From: an uncultured Collinsella sp.
GTDB taxonomy: Bacteria; Actinomycetota; Coriobacteriia; Coriobacteriales; Coriobacteriaceae
DNA length: 18,040 nt
Direction of reading: 5' to 3'
NCBI GenBank assembly: GCA_902491345.1
Contig: CABUHI010000032.1
Location: 1-18,040, forward strand
In this document: in pieces, positions 1 to 6,287 of the stretch
Numbering within the stretch: position 1 is the first letter of the stretch
Layout of the letters: each line of letters begins with the position of its first letter
The notes under the pieces: generated by a model
Told to the model about the DNA's origin: nothing
Database searches by the model: none
The model's input: only the letters and a program-made list of their open reading frames with translations
Translations under genes and position numbers: made by a program

Positions 1-38
1 CACTCTTTCTTCTCGAACATCTTGTCAAAGAAGCCCAT
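1..38 (-). CDS. Start of a leftward gene, cut by the window edge
   Basis: A leftward reading frame opens with ATG at 38-36, preceded by GGGAGG about seven bases upstream, a good ribosome binding site. The visible residues are MGFFDKMFEKKE, and the next codon begins TG, so it is Cys or Trp unless it is a stop. The start resembles the N-terminus of small DUF4428/SHOCT-type zinc-ribbon proteins (a short MGLFDK-like lead followed by a Cys motif). It also loosely resembles the start of the PTS EIIA protein at 12754. Twelve residues cannot decide between these, so no function is assigned; the gene start itself is well supported by its ribosome site. Confidence 0.45.
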   Translation of the reverse strand, partial: MGFFDKMFEKKE

Positions 39-118
39 GGCTGCCTCCCATCAACTGGTAGCGTGTGTCACTTTTGATGATGGGGGAGTGCGCGATCCTT
101 CGCGATACCCAGACGGCT

Positions 119-252
119 CAAGGAGTCTCCACAACTGGGACACATGGCCCATTTTTCATCCGACACATAGGGACACTCCTTGCCGCGGGTAGTCATTGGG
201 CACTCATTGGGGACGTACTTAAATGAGTGGCAGTTGGAGACACTCCTTGCCG
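119..252. repeat. Nested direct and inverted repeat cluster
   Basis: The 14-mer GACACTCCTTGCCG occurs at 172-185 and again, exactly, at 239-252. An inverted relative, CAAGGAGTCTCCACAACTG, lies at 119-137 and is nearly the reverse complement of 231-249 (CAGTTGGAGACACTCCTTG). The 27-nt hairpin unit at 202-228 is nested inside, between the second and third arms. The arrangement suggests one small palindromic element inserted into or beside another. No transposase gene is present. Confidence 0.6.
202..228. repeat. 27-nt hairpin repeat, copy 1
   Basis: The arms are ACTCATT (202-208) and AATGAGT (222-228), with the 13-nt loop GGGGACGTACTTA. Related units are at 6215-6241, 14248-14274 and 14275-14301. 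They keep the 7-13-7 geometry and much of the loop while the arm sequences change in matched pairs. A broken unit starting AGTCATTGGG lies just upstream at 191-200. Confidence 0.7.
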
Positions 253-356
253 AGCTAGAGGCCGCGCGTGCCCCTTCTGGTCCATGAGGCTCAAAACCGC
301 GGTGTGACGTGAACGGCTGGGGTCAAATTTGCAGCATTTCAAGCCTGGCTTCGATA

Positions 357-385
357 TTGAGACTGGTTCTTTATTAAAATAGATT
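357..385 (+). promoter_or_regulatory. Candidate promoter of the LuxR-type regulator
   Basis: TTGAGA (357-362) and TAGATT (380-385) are separated by 17 bases and match sigma-70-type hexamers at five and four of six positions. Transcription would begin near 392, about 24 bases before the ATG at 416. Confidence 0.4.
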
Positions 386-415
386 TCCAGACAATTGAGC
401 GGCTGGGGGTTAACC

Positions 416-1960
416 ATGAGGGGCATGGGAGATACAACCGCATATTTGCGTCGGGGCATTCGGGAGATTATATGCCTGGCGCTGTTCTTCTTCACGTTTT
501 TGGCGTGCGAGTATCTTTTTGATGTGCGCATGGCCGAGTTCGTGTCTCCGAACGAGGTCGTTATTTATGAGAGCCTTGTCATCGGCGCGAGCGTGATTGG
601 CTTTTTTGTGCGTCCCATTCTGTACTATCGCCGTCCCCATGCTATCGACGCAACGAGTGACGTCACGGGCGTTTTGCTGGTGGCGGCATTGCTGCTGTTG
701 ATTATGGCGGTTCAGGTTGAGGTGGTAATTGCCGGCGGTTTGGTGGCGTGCTGCGCGCTGGGCTACTGCGGATCGACTGCTCATGCAAATTTTGCGAGGC
801 GCTTTGCGCGAACGCCCTGCTTGGCGCGCGCCGCCGCACTTTCTTACGCCATGGGCGTTCTGGTGCAGGTTCTCAACCACATGGTGATGCCTGTCGGCAT
901 TCCTCAGCAGGCTGTTCTGGTCGTCTGTGCGATCGCGCAGGTGGCGTTGCTCCACGGTGCCCGACGCGCCAAGCTGCGCGACGAGTCCGATCCCAGCTTT
1001 GAACCCAGTGTTGCCGGGCTTTCGGTAGATGCTTTGGAATATGGCGCCAAGTGGCAAGACGATCCCGAGGCAAAGGCGGCATTCCGTCGTGCCGTAGTTC
1101 GCCTGACCGTGGCGACGGCGTATCTTTCCGGCGTATTCGCCGCTCTCAACGCGGGCTTCACGACCTTGCATGCTGTCGGAGCCGTCGATTTGGGCGATTG
1201 GCCGCGCCTGCTGCTTGTCGTGAGCTCGTTGGCCGCTGGCGCACTATTTGACCTGCACGGCCGTTCGTATATGAATATCGGCATGACATGCGCCGCCATA
1301 CTGTCCACGTTTTCGTTCTTTGTGCTCATCGTCGATGGCAATGGCGGCAACGAGCTTGCTGCCACGATCATCTTTTATCTGGGCTCGGGCTTTTTCGTGG
1401 TGTTCTTTACCACAAAATATGCCGCCGTCTCGCTCTATGCGCGCTGGTCATATTTTTGGCCATGCATGGGTCGCGTCGTCAACAACGTGTGCTCGATGTT
1501 CGTGACGGCGCCGGCAGTGGCGATTATCTCGAGTCAAAATGTGCTGGCTGCGGTCGGTGCAGCGCTCGTGATGTTTGTGGGCATTGCGATTACGCTGCTG
1601 GGGCAGTTGGGGCAACGAGCCGATGATGCCGTGATGCAGGATGGCCTGCCGCTTGCCACCGACGATCTTGGTGGGGATCTTGCGCCCACATGCCCCGACC
1701 CCGAGCCCGTGGAGGCGGCGGAGCTCACGTCCGATGAACGCCTCGATGCCTTCGTCGCCACCTTTGGGCTTACAGAGCGCGAGCACGATATTCTTGAGGT
1801 CTTGGTCGTTTCGGACCAGAGCGTTCAGGACATCGCCACAACGCTTTTCCTTTCGCGCTCCACGCTCTATCGTCACATTTCCTCGATCAACAAAAAGACC
1901 GGCACCGCCTCGCGTGTGGCCCTTATCAACTTCTTCTGGTCCTGGACGCCCAAGGACTAG
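416..1960 (+). CDS. LuxR-family regulator with polytopic membrane domain
   Basis: This is a 514-residue protein with two parts. Roughly residues 10-415 form about a dozen hydrophobic helices, giving an MFS-like membrane body. An acidic, proline-containing linker leads to a C-terminal LuxR/GerE helix-turn-helix (about 450-508) with the family pattern LTEREHDILEVL, then SVQDIATTLFLSRSTLYRH. Proteins of this build are numerous in Coriobacteriia; the membrane part probably senses a small molecule or membrane state and the tail binds DNA, but no ligand or target can be read here. I chose the ATG at 416, which has GGGGG six to eight bases upstream, over the in-frame TTG at 395, which has no ribosome site. 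It stands alone, converging on the ATPase gene, with a likely promoter at 357-385. Confidence 0.85.
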   Translation: MRGMGDTTAYLRRGIREIICLALFFFTFLACEYLFDVRMAEFVSPNEVVIYESLVIGASVIGFFVRPILYYRRPHAIDATSDVTGVLLVAALLLLIMAVQVEVVIAGGLVACCALGYCGSTAHANFARRFARTPCLARAAALSYAMGVLVQVLNHMVMPVGIPQQAVLVVCAIAQVALLHGARRAKLRDESDPSFEPSVAGLSVDALEYGAKWQDDPEAKAAFRRAVVRLTVATAYLSGVFAALNAGFTTLHAVGAVDLGDWPRLLLVVSSLAAGALFDLHGRSYMNIGMTCAAILSTFSFFVLIVDGNGGNELAATIIFYLGSGFFVVFFTTKYAAVSLYARWSYFWPCMGRVVNNVCSMFVTAPAVAIISSQNVLAAVGAALVMFVGIAITLLGQLGQRADDAVMQDGLPLATDDLGGDLAPTCPDPEPVEAAELTSDERLDAFVATFGLTEREHDILEVLVVSDQSVQDIATTLFLSRSTLYRHISSINKKTGTASRVALINFFWSWTPKD

Positions 1961-1974
1961 CTAATCCTCCAATA

Positions 1975-2041
1975 AGTTGCGGTGGAATAGTCCCTAAATT
2001 AAAGTCACGGGGCTTTAAACAGGAACTATTTCACCGCAACT
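1975..2041. repeat. 67-nt two-level palindrome between convergent genes
   Basis: AGTTGCGGTGGAATAGT (1975-1991) pairs with ACTATTTCACCGCAACT (2025-2041) along 17 positions with a single G-T wobble. Inside the loop a second hairpin forms from TTAAAGTC and GGCTTTAA. It lies between the stop codons of the regulator (1960, +) and the ATPase (2142, -), so it could stop transcription from both sides, although neither side has a proper T-run. Its size and near-perfect ends also fit a small non-autonomous mobile element. Confidence 0.65.
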
Positions 2042-2056
2042 GCTGGGGGGATAGAC

Positions 2057-2121
2057 TGCGGCGGCGGCAGAGGCAGCGGCAGCGGCGTTGGCAGCTGTGG
2101 TAGTGGCAACGGCAGCTGGCA
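2057..2121. repeat. Low-complexity GGC/GGCAGC run
   Basis: The stretch consists of degenerate GGCAGC, GGCGGC and GGCAAC triplet-pair repeats just beyond the stop codon of the ATPase gene (2142-2144, -). On the minus strand it would read as a Leu-Pro-rich tail in a frame other than the ATPase frame. I see no gene in it; replication slippage is the simplest origin. Confidence 0.5.
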
Positions 2122-2141
2122 GGGTGTTTTCCGTCTACTTG

Positions 2142-3293
2142 CTACAGCAGCTCGCCGTGGCGGGCAATGTAGCGGCACTTTGCCAGCTGGGTGAGCGTGA
2201 TATAGGCGATAACGATGCCAATGAGCAGCCCAAAAAAGCTCGTGGGCAGCGGCATGAGGCCGAGCACATCGGCGATGGGGCTTGCCGGCAGCCAGGTGAC
2301 GAGCGCCAGGCCCAGCACGGTAAGAACGCACAATGCGGGCGCGGCGTGGTCGCGCGGGCTCGGCAGATGCGGGGAGCGCAACATGTGGACCACGAGTGTC
2401 TGCGACCACATGGACTCGACAAACCAGCCGCTCTGGAAGAGCGCAGCAAAGGTCGCCATACCCGCGACGTCGCCCGCGGCGGCAAGCTCGGACCAGCTTG
2501 CGTCCACGGCGGCGGGGCACACGACAAAGAAGAGCGCGGCGAAGGTCACGATGTCAAACAGCGAGCTCACGGGGCCCAGCTCGAGCGTAAAGCCCTTGAT
2601 GGACGCGGCGTCCCAGGCACGCGGGCGGGCAGTCCAGGCGTCATCGACGGTGTCCCACGGCAGTGCGATGCACACGATCTCGTAGACCAGCGACAGCAGT
2701 ACCAGCTGCAGGGCGCTCATGGGCAAAATCGGCAAGAACAGGCTCGCGACGGTCACGGACAGCACATTGCCAAAGTTGGAGCTCACCGTGGTCTTGAGGT
2801 ACTTGAGCAGGTTGCCGTAAGTGCGGCGGCCTTCGATGATGCCGCGCTCGAGCACGCCCAGGTCCTTCTGAAGCAAGATGATATCGGCGGATTCCTTGGC
2901 AATATCGACGGCCGAATCGACCGAGATGCCGCAATCGCTCGCACGCATGGCGGCGGCGTCGTTGATGCCGTCGCCCATAAAGCCCACGGTGTGGCCGAGC
3001 ATCTCGCGCATGACACGTACCAGGCGCGCCTTCTGCAGCGGCGAGAGCTTGGCGAAGAGGTGGGTTTTCTCGGCGCGCTTGGCAAGTTCGGCGTCATCGA
3101 GCGCATCGATCTCGGAGCCGAGCAAGACGTTGCCCGCATCGATACCAATCTGCTCGCAGACGGTGGCGGCGACGCGGTCGTTGTCGCCGGTTAGGACCTT
3201 GACCGCCACGCCCTTGGCCTCGAGGGTGGCGACGGCGCCCGCGGCACTTGCTTTGGGCGGATCGAGGAAGGCCAAAAAGCCCATCAGCACCAT
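2142..3293 (-). CDS. C-terminal part of the split Mg2+ ATPase
   Basis: This 383-residue piece is in the same frame as the upstream half. Its first ATG (3293-3291) lies three bases after the TGA, an arrangement that could allow translational re-initiation by ribosomes ending at the TGA, though only a weak GAG-type ribosome site is visible. It carries the hinge DPPK (11-14), TGDN (35-38), GDGIND (107-112), the P3B-like run VDIAKESADIIL, and about six C-terminal hydrophobic segments, ending IARHGELL before TAG at 2144-2142. By itself it has no phosphorylation site. If the TGA is a true nonsense mutation with no re-initiation, this half is not made. Confidence 0.6.
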   Translation of the reverse strand: MVLMGFLAFLDPPKASAAGAVATLEAKGVAVKVLTGDNDRVAATVCEQIGIDAGNVLLGSEIDALDDAELAKRAEKTHLFAKLSPLQKARLVRVMREMLGHTVGFMGDGINDAAAMRASDCGISVDSAVDIAKESADIILLQKDLGVLERGIIEGRRTYGNLLKYLKTTVSSNFGNVLSVTVASLFLPILPMSALQLVLLSLVYEIVCIALPWDTVDDAWTARPRAWDAASIKGFTLELGPVSSLFDIVTFAALFFVVCPAAVDASWSELAAAGDVAGMATFAALFQSGWFVESMWSQTLVVHMLRSPHLPSPRDHAAPALCVLTVLGLALVTWLPASPIADVLGLMPLPTSFFGLLIGIVIAYITLTQLAKCRYIARHGELL

Positions 3294-3296
3294 GTC

Positions 3297-4910
3297 TCAC
3301 TCGTCGGCGATGCCAAACTCGCCCACGCAGCGCGGATTGGTCTTCTGCGCCACGGCAATTACGCGTAGGCCCTCGGCGTTAAGTCCGGCGATCTGCTTGC
3401 GAATCTGGGCGAGCTTCTCGTCGGTGAGCGGCTGAGCGATGCCATCGATCTCGACAAAGGAGCAGATCTCGAGCATTTCCTCGGCAGCGCCCTTGGTAAC
3501 CATCTGGGTTTTGCCTTGGGCGTCGGCGACAACTACGCTCAGGCGACGGCGCGAGAAATCGAAGGGAACCTCGTCGACCTTGGTGTAGCGGTCGCGCAGG
3601 CTCTGGCCCAGCATGGAATCGGGTGCGACGGTCGAGGGCGTCACATCGGCACGGTCGATTACGGCCAGGTCGATAAGATTTTTGAGGCCGGTCTGGAAGA
3701 AGCTGTTCAAAAACGCATGGCGCAGCACGCGCGCGTCCTCGTTGCCATCGGTGTTGAGGTAGCGCTCGAGCACGATGCGGTCTTCGGTGAGGGTGCCGGT
3801 CTTGTCGCAGCACAGGACGTCCATCGCTCCGAGGTTTTGAATCGCCGGCAGCTCCTTGACGATAACCTGGCGACGGGCGAGGTCCTTGGCGCCCTGCGAC
3901 AGGCTCGTGGTCACGATGACGGGAAGCATCTGCGGCGTGATGCCCACGGCCACGCTCGTGGCGAACAGCAGCGCGTCGATGACGTTGCCCTTGGTGGCGG
4001 CGTTGATGGCAAAGACGGCCGGCGTCATAACGAGCATGAGGCGTACGAGCAACATGGAGACGCTCGAGACGCCGCGGTCAAACGCGCTCTTTTCGCCGCG
4101 CCCGCTGAGCATTTTGGCGATGCCGCCCAGATAGGTGTCCGAGCCGGTGGCAACGACAAGCGCCATGGCGGTGCCGTTTTGCACGGAGGTGCCGGTAAAG
4201 ACGATGTTCCTGCAGGCAGAGAGTGGCAGCGCGGAGCCGTCGGCGCTCTCGACGACGGTAACGGCAGCGGTCTTCTCGACGGCCTCGCTCTCGCCGGTGA
4301 GTGCGGACTCGATGACAAACAGGTCGCGCGCGGTGATGACGCGGGCATCGGCCGGCACCATGTCGCCGGCAGAGAGACGGATCACATCGCCGGGGACGAG
4401 CTCGTCGAAGGGGATCTTGATGCGCTCGCCGTCGCGCAGGGCGGTGCAGGTGTTGGAGACCAGGTCCTTAAGGGCCTCGGCCGCATTGCCGCTGCGGGCT
4501 TCCTGGATAAACTTCATGCCGCCCGATACCAGCAGCATGATGCCGATGACGATGACCGCGGAGGGGTCGCGCTGCGGCTCGGGCACGGCGAGCACGTCGA
4601 TATAGAGCGAGATCAGCGCGAGCGCGGCGAGGATGCCGGCGAAGGGATCGATGAAGGCGTCGGCGATGCGACGGGCGAGCGTCTTGGTCGGTGCCTCGAT
4701 GGTGTTGGGGCCGGAGGTGTCCAGGCGCTCGGTTGCCTGCTCGGCGGTGAGGCCGTTTGCCGTGGCGTCAAGCAGTACGAGAGCGTCCTCGGCGCTATGG
4801 GTGGCGGCGAATATGGTGTTCTTGGACAGGCCGGCGTGGGCGGCGGGACGCGCCGTGTGGCGGCGCTTGGAGATTGCTTCGAGCACCGTGGCCGTTTTGA
4901 GCATCAGCAT
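3297..4910 (-). CDS. mgtA: N-terminal part of the split Mg2+ ATPase
   Basis: This piece has 537 residues ending in GIADE before the TGA. It contains the N-terminal cation-ATPase domain (about 32-110), a first pair of membrane helices (about 85-135), the actuator domain with TGES at 205-208, further membrane helices (about 285-335) including the ion-site-like TPQMLP, the phosphorylated Asp369 in CCDKTGTLTED, and the nucleotide-binding domain with KGA at 473-475. It lacks the hinge and the metal-binding GDGIND motif, so it could not complete the phosphorylation cycle alone. It would need the downstream piece as a separate subunit or by readthrough. Confidence 0.7.
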   Translation of the reverse strand: MLMLKTATVLEAISKRRHTARPAAHAGLSKNTIFAATHSAEDALVLLDATANGLTAEQATERLDTSGPNTIEAPTKTLARRIADAFIDPFAGILAALALISLYIDVLAVPEPQRDPSAVIVIGIMLLVSGGMKFIQEARSGNAAEALKDLVSNTCTALRDGERIKIPFDELVPGDVIRLSAGDMVPADARVITARDLFVIESALTGESEAVEKTAAVTVVESADGSALPLSACRNIVFTGTSVQNGTAMALVVATGSDTYLGGIAKMLSGRGEKSAFDRGVSSVSMLLVRLMLVMTPAVFAINAATKGNVIDALLFATSVAVGITPQMLPVIVTTSLSQGAKDLARRQVIVKELPAIQNLGAMDVLCCDKTGTLTEDRIVLERYLNTDGNEDARVLRHAFLNSFFQTGLKNLIDLAVIDRADVTPSTVAPDSMLGQSLRDRYTKVDEVPFDFSRRRLSVVVADAQGKTQMVTKGAAEEMLEICSFVEIDGIAQPLTDEKLAQIRKQIAGLNAEGLRVIAVAQKTNPRCVGEFGIADE

Positions 4911-5182
4911 AGGGTCCTCCTTGTTAAAGGGAGTTAGCGTACGTGTCGTATTTGCTTCAAAAAACCTAGATGTCGCTCACGTCATGCTCTTGAGCCCACA
5001 AAGGGTGCAGCGCGCCTTTGCGGTGGTTTTGGCGATCTGCCGGTGGCGTTTATGCGTGTGCGGAGTCCTCGCGGCGTGCCGAGGGCGACATGCAGGTTTT
5101 TCGACTAGGACTGCCTTCCATGGCACACCTCCTAAAGGCTGAGCGCAGCGCGCTTTGGGTATCTCGTACCCCTTTTTAATCC
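4911..5182 (-). promoter_or_regulatory. Long 5' leader of the Mg2+ ATPase gene
   Basis: If transcription starts from the promoter-like site at 5217-5189, the ATPase mRNA has a leader of about 270 nt. It holds a strong-SD short ORF (5121-5050), then a 9-bp hairpin (4996-5004 with 5015-5023, one wobble). A 7-bp long-range pair encloses the region between about 4970 and 5094 (ATGTCGC with GCGACAT). Enterobacterial mgtA is controlled by its leader, through a leader peptide and magnesium-sensing RNA, so the layout is suggestive. I do not recognise a known riboswitch consensus here, and control by the leader is inference. Confidence 0.4.
5050..5121 (-). CDS. Possible 23-residue leader peptide upstream of the Mg2+ ATPase
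   Basis: ATG at 5121-5119 has AGGAGG at 5133-5128, among the strongest ribosome sites in the window, and the frame closes with TAA at 5052-5050. The peptide begins MEGSPSRKTC and ends REDSAHA; it is basic and hydrophilic with no membrane segment. It ends about 140 bases before the ATPase start at 4910. The position matches that of MgtL, the leader peptide of enterobacterial mgtA, but the sequence lacks MgtL's proline-rich character. A chance short ORF remains possible; the ribosome site is the main argument. Confidence 0.4.
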   Translation of the reverse strand: MEGSPSRKTCMSPSARREDSAHA

Positions 5183-5188
5183 GCCCGT

Positions 5189-5217
5189 ATTCTTGATGAG
5201 GGGGTTTGACATGTCAA
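5189..5217 (-). promoter_or_regulatory. Candidate promoter of the ATPase leader
   Basis: On the minus strand an exact TTGACA (5217-5212) is followed after 17 bases by AAGAAT (5194-5189), four of six matches to the -10 consensus. The -35 hexamer is half of a perfect palindrome, so a repressor or activator could act there. Confidence 0.4.
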
Positions 5218-5221
5218 CCCC
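5200..5221. promoter_or_regulatory. Operator-like palindrome in the mgtA-pyrE divergent gap
   Basis: TTGACATGTCAA (5206-5217) is a perfect 12-bp dyad, flanked by GGGGG on the left and CCCC on the right, giving a near-continuous 21-bp palindrome with one extra T. It overlaps the candidate -35 of the leftward promoter, so a dimeric DNA-binding protein is the natural reading. The rest of the gap up to pyrE shows no second site of this kind. Confidence 0.45.
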
Positions 5222-5347
5222 ATTGTTCGGAAAACCATTCCCCCTGACAAAGCCTTTACAGAATGCTGTGGCCCCAAAGCGCGCCCGCATCGACGCTTCG
5301 CCTGCGCTAAACTGGAAGGCACGTACGCGATTACGAGAGGAGCCCGC

Positions 5348-6028
5348 ATGGAGGCTTACAAGCAAGAGTTCATCAAGTTTATGGTCGAGTCCGACGTCCT
5401 TAAGTTCGGCAGCTTTACGCTCAAGAGCGGCCGTCAGTCCCCGTTCTTTATGAACGCCGGCGCTTACGTGACGGGCTATCAGCTCAAGAAGCTGGGCGAG
5501 TATTACGCCCAGGCCATCCACGATAACTTTGGCGACGACTTTGACGTGCTGTTTGGACCGGCCTACAAGGGTATTCCGCTGGCCGTCGTGACCGCAATTG
5601 CCTACCACGAGCTGTACGGCAAGGAGGTCAAGTACTGCTGCGACCGCAAGGAGGCCAAGGACCACGGTGCCGATAAGGGCAACCTGCTGGGTTATGAGCC
5701 CAAGGACGGCGACCGTGTGGTCATGGTCGAGGACGTTACCACCAGCGGCAAGTCCATCGACGAGACCTATCCCAAGGTCAAGGCTGCTGCCGATGTCGAG
5801 ATCAAGGGCCTGATCGTGTCCCTCAACCGCATGGAGGTCGGCAAGGGCGGTGTGACCACCGCGCAGAAGGAGATCGAGGCCAAGTACGGTTTCCCCGTCG
5901 CGAGCATCGTCTCCATGGCTGAGGTCGTCGAGACCCTCTACAACCACGAGATCGACGGCAAGGTTGTCATCGACGACGAGCTCAAGACCGCCATCGACGC
6001 CTACTACGAGCAGTACGGAGCACGTTAG
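5348..6028 (+). CDS. pyrE: Orotate phosphoribosyltransferase
   Basis: The 226-residue cytoplasmic enzyme joins orotate to PRPP to form OMP, the fifth step of pyrimidine synthesis. The PRPP-binding loop reads VVMVEDVTTSGKS (124-136). The N-terminal substrate region has LKSGRQSPFF (25-34), and the mobile catalytic loop has RKEAKDHG (100-107). Length and motif order match the PyrE family, with no truncation. The ATG at 5348 follows GAGAGGAG at a good distance. The gene is not next to other pyr genes; it diverges from the magnesium ATPase. Its stop codon TAG shares its last base with the first hairpin of the structured element at 6028-6184, whose inner hairpin should terminate transcription. No UMP attenuator is evident upstream. 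Confidence 0.95.
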   Translation: MEAYKQEFIKFMVESDVLKFGSFTLKSGRQSPFFMNAGAYVTGYQLKKLGEYYAQAIHDNFGDDFDVLFGPAYKGIPLAVVTAIAYHELYGKEVKYCCDRKEAKDHGADKGNLLGYEPKDGDRVVMVEDVTTSGKSIDETYPKVKAAADVEIKGLIVSLNRMEVGKGGVTTAQKEIEAKYGFPVASIVSMAEVVETLYNHEIDGKVVIDDELKTAIDAYYEQYGAR

Positions 6029-6184
6029 TTACGGCGTTTTACCAAACGCCGTAACTGCTCGACGCTGCGCGCCGCCCAGAGCGACAATTTGTCATTCAAA
6101 AGGCGAGGCATGACCAGAAGGTCAATGCCTCGCCTTTTTCATGCCAACTTGTTCGCCCTGGACGTCGCTCGCTGTCCGTCCTCT
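6028..6184. repeat. Structured two-copy intergenic element, copy A
   Basis: This 157-nt element matches the one at 14086-14240. Hairpin I is a perfect 12-bp stem (6028-6039 with 6044-6055). A long-range stem II joins about 6069-6084 to 6153-6168 (13 of 16 pairs). Hairpin III (6098-6139) sits within it and is tipped by GACCAGAAGGTC with a bulged A. Shared blocks with copy B are GACGCTGC, GACCAGAAGGTCA, a TTTCA/CTTG/TCGC region, and the final CGCTGTCCGTCCTCT. It may be a mobile palindromic element, an RNA domain in the 3' UTR, or both. I cannot assign it to a known family. Confidence 0.7.
6098..6139 (+). terminator. Strong intrinsic terminator of pyrE
   Basis: A stem of about 18 bp has arms AAAAGGCGAGGCAT and ATGCCTCGCCTTTT, continued by GACC and GGTC around an AGAA loop with one bulged A, and runs into a T-tract. 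It is hairpin III of the two-copy element, so termination may be one of the element's roles. The A-run on the other side would let it work for the leftward genes as well. Confidence 0.8.
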
Positions 6185-6214
6185 TCTTGCGGCGTTGCCT
6201 TGCTCCGGATGGGT

Positions 6215-6241
6215 AGTCATTGGGGGCGTTCTTAAATGACT
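6215..6241. repeat. 27-nt hairpin repeat, copy 2
   Basis: The arms are AGTCATT (6215-6221) and AATGACT (6235-6241), with the loop GGGGGCGTTCTTA. Relative to copy 1, C to G in the left arm is matched by G to C in the right arm, so the pairing is preserved. Confidence 0.7.
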
Positions 6242-6251
6242 AGTCGTGAAT

Positions 6252-6283
6252 GAGCGTGGATAAGCGTCCAAAAATCCACGCTC
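6252..6283 (-). terminator. Hairpin just after the RpiR-type gene
   Basis: GAGCGTGGAT (6252-6261) pairs perfectly with ATCCACGCTC (6274-6283) around a 12-nt loop, four bases beyond the stop codon of the leftward regulator. There is no T-run on the minus strand, so it is either a weak terminator or an mRNA 3'-end stabiliser. Confidence 0.5.
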
Positions 6284-6287
6284 GTCG

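Larger units (their letters stand above)
39..356. other. Gene-free stretch made largely of short repeats
   Basis: No credible gene lies between the leftward start at 38 and the regulator at 416. The stretch holds the nested repeats at 119-252, a complete 27-nt hairpin unit at 202-228 with a broken unit (191-200) just before it, and a small hairpin around 92-106. From about 253 to 356 I see no recognisable structure. Confidence 0.6.
2142..4910 (-). pseudogene. mgtA: Magnesium-transporting P-type ATPase (P3B), split by an in-frame TGA
   Basis: Read through, this locus encodes a protein of about 922 residues, close to the roughly 900 typical of MgtA/MgtB magnesium-importing P-type ATPases of the inner membrane. 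The order of parts is complete: N-terminal cation-ATPase domain, TGES actuator loop, DKTGT phosphorylation site, KGA nucleotide-binding motif, hinge with DPPK, TGDN and GDGIND, and C-terminal membrane helices. A single TGA at 3299-3297 interrupts the frame between residues reading GIADE and DMVLMGF, in the conserved run leading to FLAFLDPPK. There is no frameshift. Both halves keep their catalytic motifs, so the lesion is recent, tolerated by re-initiation or readthrough, or a sequencing error. The start at 4910 has AAGGAGG five bases upstream. Function in the intact state is confident; activity here is uncertain. Confidence 0.75.

Noticed and set aside
3297..3299. TGA read as selenocysteine or as a reassigned sense codon
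   Set aside because: No selenocysteine insertion hairpin is apparent after it, P-type ATPases have no known selenocysteine at this place, and no other gene in the window requires TGA to be read as an amino acid.
4969..5121. An M-box (ykoK) magnesium riboswitch in the mgtA leader
   Set aside because: A few short similarities occur around the ribosome site and an ACGCCA run, but the conserved core blocks are not present in order, so only a generic leader is called.
5157..5176. Rightward terminator GGGTA/TACCC followed by T-run
   Set aside because: The stem is only five base pairs and there is no rightward gene ending nearby.
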